Of a stretch of DNA of 17,668 nt, positions 1 through 5,893 are shown in pieces. Under the pieces are notes generated by a model. It was not told the DNA's origin. It made no database searches and saw only the letters and a program-made list of their open reading frames with translations. The position numbers and the translations under genes were made by a program. Within the stretch, counting starts at the first letter, position 1, and each line of letters begins with the position of its first letter. The stretch spans positions 1-17,668 of the forward strand of contig DYKH01000109.1 in assembly GCA_020722685.1 (NCBI GenBank). Direction: 5' to 3'. The DNA is from Caldithrix sp. (GTDB taxonomy: Bacteria > KSB1 > UBA2214 > DYKH01).

Positions 1-2
1 CT

Positions 3-140
3 ATATATACTCGTTAAGGGTCACTTTTTCATGTCATGCCTGTGAATACAGGCATCTCCTAACCACCTGTTCAAAAGGAGATTCCTGCATGCGCAGGAAC
101 GACAAAATGAATGAAATTTCTACCCTCAACGAGTATATAT
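3..140. repeat. MITE-like element with nested palindromes
   Basis: The ends, 3-21 and 122-140, are 19-base inverted repeats with one mismatch (core ATATATACTCGTT). Inside lies a compound fold. TGTC at 32-35 pairs with GACA at 101-104. Between them are a perfect 8-bp hairpin (36-43 with 48-55), a 6-bp stem (55-60 with 76-81) and a perfect 7-bp hairpin (82-88 with 93-99). No transposase is encoded. The inner part resembles the GTCATTCCCGC...GCGGGAATGAC type of dispersed palindrome seen in many bacteria. A target-site duplication cannot be checked because the element starts at the window edge. Confidence 0.6.
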
Positions 141-213
141 CCTGCAAATGGTGATTGAAGAATAAAGGGAACCACTTCTTAGCTTTGGGAAAAGTGTTGG
201 GAACGAGGTTGTG

Positions 214-240
214 GCACGGCTGGAAGCGGCTGTGCTTTTT
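214..240 (+). terminator. Probable rho-independent terminator of an upstream gene
   Basis: GCACGGC (214-220) pairs with GCTGTGC (229-235), including one G-U pair, across an 8-base loop. Five T residues follow directly (236-240). It would end a transcript entering from the left of the window. Confidence 0.45.
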
Positions 241-300
241 CATGGCCGTTCTCCAAAAACCCCGCCTGTTTTGCACATCAGCAAAGGATGAATAAAGGGC

Positions 301-705
301 ATGGCAAAGATATGCGAGATGGAGGGGATTGGTAGGACCTTTGCGAATAAGCTACAAACTCTTGGGATTGATACCACGGAGGCGCTGTTGCAAAAGGGTG
401 CTACTCCAAGTGCTCGCAGACATATTTCCAGCAAAACGGGGATCGATGAAGCGCTGCTTTTGCGCTGGGTGAATCATGCGGACCTTTTGCGCATCCAAGG
501 CCTTGTCGAAGAATATGCGGATTTGCTGCGAGCAGCGGGTATTGCGAGCGTCCGCGATCTGCGCCGGCAGAAACAAGATCTGCTGCACTCGAAACTGATG
601 GCGATTTCGGAAGCGACGCGGCTTATCCACAGGGTGCCCACTCGCGATCAAATAGGATTCTGGATCCGGGAAGCCAAGGGATTGTCCCGGCTTGTAACGC
701 TCTAA
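301..705 (+). CDS. DUF4332 domain-containing protein (helix-hairpin-helix-like)
   Basis: A 134-aa protein that is small, soluble and helical, with no signal peptide. It matches the DUF4332 pattern from end to end. It opens with MAKICEMEGIGRTFANKL, a helix-hairpin-helix-like EGIG motif at residues 7-11. It has LLxxGATPxxR at about 30-40, a second HhH-like half at about 62-95 (IQGLVEEYADLLRAAGI) and the usual end WIREAKGLSRLVTL. The family is thought to bind nucleic acid or act as an HhH scaffold; the true function is unknown. The start at 301 matches the usual family N-terminus. The ribosome binding site is poor: AAAGGG lies only one base upstream, and AGGA at 285-288 is 12 bases away. It stands alone, with nearly 400 non-coding bases after it. 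Confidence 0.8.
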   Translation: MAKICEMEGIGRTFANKLQTLGIDTTEALLQKGATPSARRHISSKTGIDEALLLRWVNHADLLRIQGLVEEYADLLRAAGIASVRDLRRQKQDLLHSKLMAISEATRLIHRVPTRDQIGFWIREAKGLSRLVTL

Positions 706-1102
706 CTTTCGATTGGCAAATCGGATTCTGAAGGGATCCATACTTGGGATCCGGCACCGGCTTATGTGTGAACGGATACCGGCTGTCGACAGTCGCTTTT
801 CCGTCAATGGACTTTACGTAGAGATCGCTAGAAGGCCAGAGAGGAAAGAAAAGTCCATCAAGCATGGCATAGATGGTGTCCAGAAATCTTTTGCACTACC
901 AGGCAAATCGACTGAACGGCCGGACACGTTGACTTGGTCTCAGTCGTTGATACCGGGTGGACGGGGTTTTGGGAATCTGATCTGCTACTTCACTCTGCGT
1001 TTTTCAAAAATCCTTTTTTATCCTCCGTTCTTAGCGTCTTGGCGTGAGGACTAGTCCAGCGAAAATGTAGGTTTGTTCATTTGCAATGAAAGGAGGGCTG
1101 TC
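706..1102. other. Gene-free stretch between DUF4332 gene and mscL
   Basis: A 113-codon frame is open here, but its translation shows no recognisable domain, has an unusual composition and lacks a ribosome binding site. I see no RNA gene, strong promoter or convincing terminator. The last 30 bases carry the mscL ribosome binding site. Confidence 0.5.
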
Positions 1103-1546
1103 ATGCTTAAAGAGTTCAAAGAATTTGCCATGCGGGGCAATGTCATGGACATGGCGGTCGGCATCATCATCGGCGCGGCCTTTGGCAAAATCGTCAGTTC
1201 CTTAGTGAATGACATCATCATGCCGCCCATCGGACTGCTGTTAGGCAGAGTGGATTTCAGCAATTTGTTTCTCAACCTGAGCGGCGCCCATTACGATTCC
1301 TTGGGGGCTGCCAAAGCTGCCGGAGCGGCGACGATCAACTACGGCGTGTTTCTGAACACGGTCTTGGACTTTATCATTGTGGCCTTTGCCATTTTCCTGC
1401 TGATCCGGCAAATCAACAGACTCAAACGCAAGCAGGAAGCGCCGCCGGCGGCGCCGACGACCAAAAACTGCCCATACTGTCTGTCAGCCATTGCCATTCA
1501 GGCGAGTCGGTGCCCGTATTGTACCTCGGAGCTAAAAACCGCTTGA
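1103..1546 (+). CDS. mscL: Large-conductance mechanosensitive channel MscL with C-terminal zinc ribbon
   Basis: A 147-aa inner-membrane channel that opens under membrane tension and releases solutes during hypo-osmotic shock. The N-terminal amphipathic segment and first membrane helix (about residues 1-46) contain the family signature [20 protein letters not shown]. The second helix spans about 79-100 and is followed by a charged KRKQE linker. A C-terminal tail adds a zinc-ribbon-like knuckle with Cys123, Cys126, Cys137 and Cys140 (CPYC...CPYC), where E. coli MscL has only a helical bundle. Some environmental MscL proteins carry such a ribbon; its role is not known to me. I chose the ATG at 1103 over an in-frame one at 1073 because AGGAGG (1091-1096) lies six bases upstream and [13 protein letters not shown] is the normal family start. 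A terminator follows, so it is probably monocistronic. Confidence 0.95.
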   Translation: MLKEFKEFAMRGNVMDMAVGIIIGAAFGKIVSSLVNDIIMPPIGLLLGRVDFSNLFLNLSGAHYDSLGAAKAAGAATINYGVFLNTVLDFIIVAFAIFLLIRQINRLKRKQEAPPAAPTTKNCPYCLSAIAIQASRCPYCTSELKTA

Positions 1547-1577
1547 GGAATTGAAGCAAAAGCATCGAGCTCCTTTC

Positions 1578-1617
1578 GCCCTCTGATCTTCGTTGCAGTC
1601 GAGACAGGGGGCTTTTT
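1578..1617 (+). terminator. Probable rho-independent terminator after mscL
   Basis: GCCCTCTG (1578-1585) pairs with CAGGGGGC (1605-1612), eight pairs with one G-U. The loop is 19 bases and TTTTT follows at 1613-1617. It sits 32 bases past the mscL stop codon. Confidence 0.6.
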
Positions 1618-1677
1618 CTAAGAAATTGTCATCCGCTGGCATCCGGAGATCACACGGTTATGCTTTTTAGAGGCGGA

Positions 1678-1704
1678 TTGACAAGTCATCTCTTGGGATA
1701 GATC
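1678..1704 (+). promoter_or_regulatory. Weak candidate promoter for the DUF3078 gene
   Basis: TTGACA at 1678-1683 is a perfect -35 box. The best -10, TAGATC at 1699-1704, is only 15 bases away and a poor match. It lies about 60 bases before the ATG at 1764. The position is sensible but the -10 box is weak. Confidence 0.25.
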
Positions 1705-1763
1705 GATGATCTCTCCTACCCCTGGTAAGAAATCTTTCTCATCAATTAGAACTGGAGGTTTGC

Positions 1764-2621
1764 ATGAAATCGGCGCATGCTCGGTCGTTCATCTTGGTTA
1801 TTCTCACATTCAGTGTTGTGGCAGCACAAGCTCAGGACACCACAGCGACTCACTTTGGCTGGAAAAAGGAGACGGTCGGCAATTTGAGCTTCACCCAAAC
1901 CAGCTTTGATAATTGGGTACAGGGCGGCGAGAATGCCGTTGCCTGGCAGGCGGACGTGAATGCCAAATTCATCGATGACCGGGAAAAATTCAATTGGTCC
2001 AACACCGGCAAAGTCTCTTTCGGCAGAATCAAGGTCGGCGGCCTCGAATCGCGCAAAGCCGCCGATGAAATCAAGCTGGAGAGCGTCTTCACTTACAAGT
2101 GGGGCGTCTACGTTAACCCGTACATAGCGGCGACGGGACTCACCCAGATCGCCACCGGCTATTCCTATGCCGATACAACGAAAACTGCCATTTCCGCTTT
2201 TATGGATCCGGGTTATTTTACCCAGAGTTTTGGCATTGGCTATTCACCAGCGGCGGAATTCAAATCGCGACTGGGCGTGGCTCTCAAAGAAACTTTCACC
2301 AAGAAGTACCCGGTTCCCTATGCCGATGATCCCAAGACGACAGCCATCGAAAAGACCAAGACGGAAATCGGCGCCGAGTCCGTGACCGACGTGAGTAAGA
2401 AAGTAGGCGGCAGTATTCTGTGGACTTCCAAGCTGGAGCTGTTTTCCAATCTCAAACAGGCGAATCAAATCGACGTGAACTTTGACAATATCTTTTCTGC
2501 CAAGGTATCCAAATACATCAATGTGGCCTTGAACGTGAAGCTGTTCTACGACCGGGACATTTCCAAGAAGAGGCAATTGAAGCAAGTTTTGTCTCTTGGA
2601 ATGTCCTACGCCCTTCTTTAG
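1764..2621 (+). CDS. DUF3078 domain-containing outer-membrane protein
   Basis: A 285-aa protein with a signal peptide (residues 1 to about 23, cleavage after AQA). Its body alternates short polar beta strands, as in an outer-membrane barrel. The segment SFTQTSFDNWVQGGENAVAW (about residues 42-61) is the hallmark of the DUF3078 family, common in Bacteroidota and relatives. Length is close to the family norm. Substrate or role is unknown; members are thought to be outer-membrane beta barrels. The start at 1764 has GGAGG at 1754-1758, five bases upstream, directly before a good signal peptide. It appears to be a single-gene unit, with a weak hairpin downstream at 2669-2691. Confidence 0.8.
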   Translation: MKSAHARSFILVILTFSVVAAQAQDTTATHFGWKKETVGNLSFTQTSFDNWVQGGENAVAWQADVNAKFIDDREKFNWSNTGKVSFGRIKVGGLESRKAADEIKLESVFTYKWGVYVNPYIAATGLTQIATGYSYADTTKTAISAFMDPGYFTQSFGIGYSPAAEFKSRLGVALKETFTKKYPVPYADDPKTTAIEKTKTEIGAESVTDVSKKVGGSILWTSKLELFSNLKQANQIDVNFDNIFSAKVSKYINVALNVKLFYDRDISKKRQLKQVLSLGMSYALL

Positions 2622-2668
2622 CCCGCAAGATACTTGGGGCCAAAACATCCTTTACGGCTAAAAGTCGA

Positions 2669-2691
2669 CGCCCGCAATCGATGTGCGGGTG
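2669..2691 (+). terminator. Weak hairpin after the DUF3078 gene
   Basis: CGCCCGCA (2669-2676) pairs with TGCGGGTG (2684-2691), eight pairs with one G-U. The downstream bases GCTCTTAT are not a real T run, so termination is uncertain. It could equally be an mRNA-stabilising 3' hairpin. Confidence 0.35.
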
Positions 2692-2750
2692 CTCTTATAC
2701 GGAGAACAAGCCGCCTGTATCGCGACACCGTTAGGACTAAGAAGCAGGGA

Positions 2751-2778
2751 TTGACGAATCTTTGGCAGATGTGATTAT
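2751..2778 (+). promoter_or_regulatory. Candidate promoter for the HerA-like ATPase gene
   Basis: TTGACG (2751-2756) is followed after 16 bases by GATTAT (2773-2778), preceded by TGT as in an extended -10. It would give a 5' leader of about 80 bases. Confidence 0.3.
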
Positions 2779-2867
2779 TGCATTCGGAGAGAATTCGTCG
2801 TATATTTCCCACGAGAAAAGACTCAGCAAGATGGGCTTACTCGTATTAGCTGTCATAAGGACTAGAA

Positions 2868-5363
2868 ATGGATTTCGAAAAATTAGGCTCGTTCTATTTG
2901 GGCAAAGAATATGACGTGGCCGCCGGCCAGTTGCGCGACCGGCTGCTGATGTATGATGCGCGTGACCTTACCACACATGCGGTTTGCGTGGGCATGACCG
3001 GCAGCGGCAAAACCGGTCTGTGTTTGTGCTTGCTGGAAGAAGCGGCTATCGACCATGTGCCGGCGATTATTATCGACCCCAAAGGCGACATAACCAATCT
3101 ATTGCTCTCTTTCCCGGATTTGCGTCCGCAAGATTTTCGACCCTGGATAAACGTGGATGATGCACGCCGCAAGCAGATGAGCGAGGACGATTTTGCCGCT
3201 CAACAAGCGGAAGCGTGGCAGAAAGGTCTGGCGCAGTGGGGGCAGGATTCTGCCCGCATTAGGATGCTGCGCGACTCAGCGGATTTTGCCATCTACACGC
3301 CGGGGAGCGATGCCGGAATTCCGGTGTCTATTCTGCAAAGCTTTGTCGCTCCCGAGGCCAATTGGGATGATGAGGCTGAATTGATTCGTGAGCGAATCCA
3401 AGGGACGGTCGGCGCGCTCTTGGGACTGGTTGGCGTCGATGCCGATCCGGTCAGGTCGCGGGAACACATTCTGCTGGCCAACTTATTCGAGCATTTCTGG
3501 CGCCAAGGTCAAGACCTTGACCTGCCCAAGCTTATTCTTGCTCTTCAAAATCCGCCCATCCGGCAACTTGGCGTTTTCGACATTGATACATTCTTTCCGC
3601 AAAAGGATCGCTTTGGCTTGGCTATGAGCCTGAACAACATCATCGCAGCCCCGGCATTTCAGAGCTGGCTGTCAGGTCAGCCGCTGGATGTCGCCGGGTT
3701 TTTGGCCACGCCGGAGGGCAAGCCGCGTCATTCTATTTTTTATATCGCCCACCTCAGCGACGCGGAACGGATGTTTTTCGTCACCATGCTGCTGAATCAA
3801 GTCATCTCTTGGATGCGGACGCAGCCGGGCACCACCAGTTTGCGCGCCATTCTGTATATGGATGAGATTTTCGGCTATTTCCCGCCGATCGGCAATCCGC
3901 CCAGCAAAACTCCCATGTTGACGCTTTTGAAACAAGCCCGTGCCTTCGGTCTGGGTCTGGTGCTGGCGACGCAGAATCCGGTCGATCTCGATTACAAAGG
4001 CTTGGCCAATGCCGGCACCTGGTTCATTGGTCGCCTACAAACCGAGCAGGACAAGGCCAGGGTGTTGGACGGCTTGGAAAGCGCTTCCTCGCAGGCCGGA
4101 CAAGGATTGGAGCGCAATGAGCTGATGCGCATTCTTTCCCGGTTGGGTAATCGTGTCTTTCTGTTGCACAACGTTCACGCGGAAGGTCCGGTTACTTTTC
4201 AGACGCGCTGGACGATGAGCTATTTGCGCGGCCCGCTCACCCGCAGCCAAGTGCGGCAACTGAAAGGCGAACGAATCGCTGAGGTGACGCCTGTCATTGA
4301 GTCCGCGTCTGCAATCGGTTCAACGCCGCTAAAAGCTGAAGGTGAGCCGTTCCTAACTTCTCCGCCGTCGTTGCCGCCGGCTGTTAGGCAAGTTTTTTTG
4401 CCCGCGCGCAAGGGGCTAACTAACGTTGCGGAAGAAGTGGCAGCCCGCAGCGGCATTCGGCCTGATGCGCAGAATAGCTTTTTGGTCTACTTGCCCGGGG
4501 TTATAAGCCTTGGCCGGATTCACTTTGTCGATCGCAAGCGGAATCTGGATGAGCGTGTGGAGTTTAGTCTTTTTGCCCAAGTAGAGGATGGTGAACGCGT
4601 GCTGCGATGGGATCAGGCGCAGGAGATGAACCTCACCTACCGCGACTTGCTGGATCGTCCGCAAGCCGGTGCCCGTTTTGACAGACTGCCGGATTTCCTC
4701 AACGAAGCGAAGGAATTCGCAGACTTGCAGGATAGTCTGATTGATCATCTCTATCGCAGCCAAAGCGTGACTTTGCTCTTTAGCCCGGTTCTAAAGCTGT
4801 ATTCGGCTGCCGGAGAGAACGAGCGGGATTTCCTGATGCGATTGAATCAAAGCGCGCGGGAACAGCGAGACGCCGAAGTGGATCAGCTCAGCCAGCGCTA
4901 TGAGCGGCGGATAGCGATGGTGGAAGACCGCCTGCGCCGCGCCGAAGCCGCCTATGCCAAAAAACAAGCCGATGCGGCAGCGCGGCAGCGGGAAATTTTC
5001 GTTTCGGTCGGCGAAACGGTGCTTGGCATGTTCATGGGACGCCGTTCCACTCGCGCCGCTTCCTCGGCGCTGAGCAAGGTGAGACAATCCACTTCCGCCA
5101 AGATGGGCATGGAAGCCGCAGCGGAGGATGTGGAAGCTCTGCAACAAGAGATCGCCGAGCTGCAAGCAGAGATGAAGGAGCAGACCGCGCGCATCAGCGA
5201 GCAATGGGAGGCGACCCTCGCCAAGCTGGATAAAGTCGCCATTGCCCCCAAACGCAGCGACATCGAAGTGGATGTGTTGGCCCTCGCCTGGGCGCCGCAT
5301 TGGCTGCTATCCTATCAAGATGTAAGCGGATTGACCCGCAAGCAGATGTTTGCTGCAGCTTGA
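2868..5363 (+). CDS. HerA/FtsK-type P-loop ATPase with C-terminal coiled coil
   Basis: An 831-aa cytoplasmic ATPase. Residues 42-49 are the Walker A motif GMTGSGKT. Residues about 327-337 form Walker B (ILYMDEIFGYF, Asp332 and Glu333). Around 366-371 lies LATQNP, a sensor-like segment typical of HerA/FtsK translocases, followed by an Arg-containing GRLQTEQDK region. Together these match the HerA-like (DUF87/AAA-like) superfamily. About residues 640-790 are charged and predicted coiled coil (QLSQRYERRIAMVEDRLRR, then LQQEIAELQAEMKEQ), separated by a Gly/Arg/Ser-rich segment containing MGRRSTRAASS. Such proteins probably form hexamers that use ATP to move DNA or protein. No NurA nuclease or other partner is adjacent, so classic HerA-NurA DNA repair is not supported. 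AAGGA at 2857-2861 supports the start. The reading frame is intact and the gene stands alone. Confidence 0.85.
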   Translation: MDFEKLGSFYLGKEYDVAAGQLRDRLLMYDARDLTTHAVCVGMTGSGKTGLCLCLLEEAAIDHVPAIIIDPKGDITNLLLSFPDLRPQDFRPWINVDDARRKQMSEDDFAAQQAEAWQKGLAQWGQDSARIRMLRDSADFAIYTPGSDAGIPVSILQSFVAPEANWDDEAELIRERIQGTVGALLGLVGVDADPVRSREHILLANLFEHFWRQGQDLDLPKLILALQNPPIRQLGVFDIDTFFPQKDRFGLAMSLNNIIAAPAFQSWLSGQPLDVAGFLATPEGKPRHSIFYIAHLSDAERMFFVTMLLNQVISWMRTQPGTTSLRAILYMDEIFGYFPPIGNPPSKTPMLTLLKQARAFGLGLVLATQNPVDLDYKGLANAGTWFIGRLQTEQDKARVLDGLESASSQAGQGLERNELMRILSRLGNRVFLLHNVHAEGPVTFQTRWTMSYLRGPLTRSQVRQLKGERIAEVTPVIESASAIGSTPLKAEGEPFLTSPPSLPPAVRQVFLPARKGLTNVAEEVAARSGIRPDAQNSFLVYLPGVISLGRIHFVDRKRNLDERVEFSLFAQVEDGERVLRWDQAQEMNLTYRDLLDRPQAGARFDRLPDFLNEAKEFADLQDSLIDHLYRSQSVTLLFSPVLKLYSAAGENERDFLMRLNQSAREQRDAEVDQLSQRYERRIAMVEDRLRRAEAAYAKKQADAAARQREIFVSVGETVLGMFMGRRSTRAASSALSKVRQSTSAKMGMEAAAEDVEALQQEIAELQAEMKEQTARISEQWEATLAKLDKVAIAPKRSDIEVDVLALAWAPHWLLSYQDVSGLTRKQMFAAA

Positions 5364-5893
5364 GATGTACTTTCAAACTGTACCGGCCATCATTGGCAAA
5401 TTTGATGCAAATCAACAAAAGCGAGCTGGAATTTGCTATTTTGGAACGGTCTTGTACAAGGAGAGGGTTCGCCAGCCTAACCAAGCTTTTGCGCAGCAAA
5501 TCAAAGCCGCGGCGGCGATACCGGCACCACCCGGCGCGGTTCTTCTTTTCATTCGAGGTTGATGTATGAACGGCCTATTTCGATTTCGAATTCGTGACAA
5601 GCCTACACGTCTGTGTGGATTCCATCTTTGAAATTACAAAACAGTAAGGAATATGCGGAACATACCCTGCTGTTTTGGCATACGGGCAGCGGCAACCGGG
5701 CAAGTTGCCGGAAATTAGCAGGCTAAGCAGGCAAGCCAAAGCAGAAATCTGCGAGGAGATAGTTTATCGCAATGGCACGTTGCTTGCCTTGGGGGCTTGT
5801 CCACTCACGGGAGCATAGCTACAGCGGGCGCAGATCGTAGCAAGACAATTTCAACCTTAACCAAAAAGTCTTCACAAAAAAAAGGAGTAAGAC
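5364..5893. other. Gene-free 530-base stretch upstream of the repeat protein
   Basis: Short open frames at 5300-5569 and 5350-5562 look non-coding: no ribosome binding site and no recognisable domain. The second half contains the hairpins listed separately. A near-palindrome CGATTTCGAATTCG lies at 5581-5594. The last bases carry the AAGGAG of the next gene. I see no tRNA or recognisable riboswitch. Confidence 0.5.
5690..5789 (+). ncRNA. Possible structured 5' leader (unclassified)
   Basis: Three features suggest RNA folding. CGGCAAC (5690-5696) pairs perfectly with GTTGCCG (5704-5710). AGGCAAGC (5729-5736) pairs with GCTTGCCT (5782-5789). Two small hairpins sit inside the latter: GCAG/CTGC (5741-5752) and GATA/TATC (5758-5768). 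The block ends about 105 bases before the ATG at 5894. I compared it from memory with c-di-GMP, cobalamin, TPP, SAM and glycine riboswitch cores and found no match. It may be a leader RNA or chance structure. Confidence 0.3.

Noticed and set aside
713..1054. 113-codon open frame after the DUF4332 gene
   Set aside because: No ribosome binding site, no recognisable domain and an unlikely composition; it fills an intergenic gap before mscL.
5300..5569. 89- and 70-codon frames at the end of and after the ATPase gene
   Set aside because: They overlap the ATPase 3' end or lack a ribosome binding site, and show no domain.
5690..5789. Resemblance of GGCAAC...GTTGCCG to the end of a c-di-GMP-I riboswitch
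   Set aside because: The GACGCAAAGCC core and receptor motifs are absent, so only a generic structured leader is proposed.
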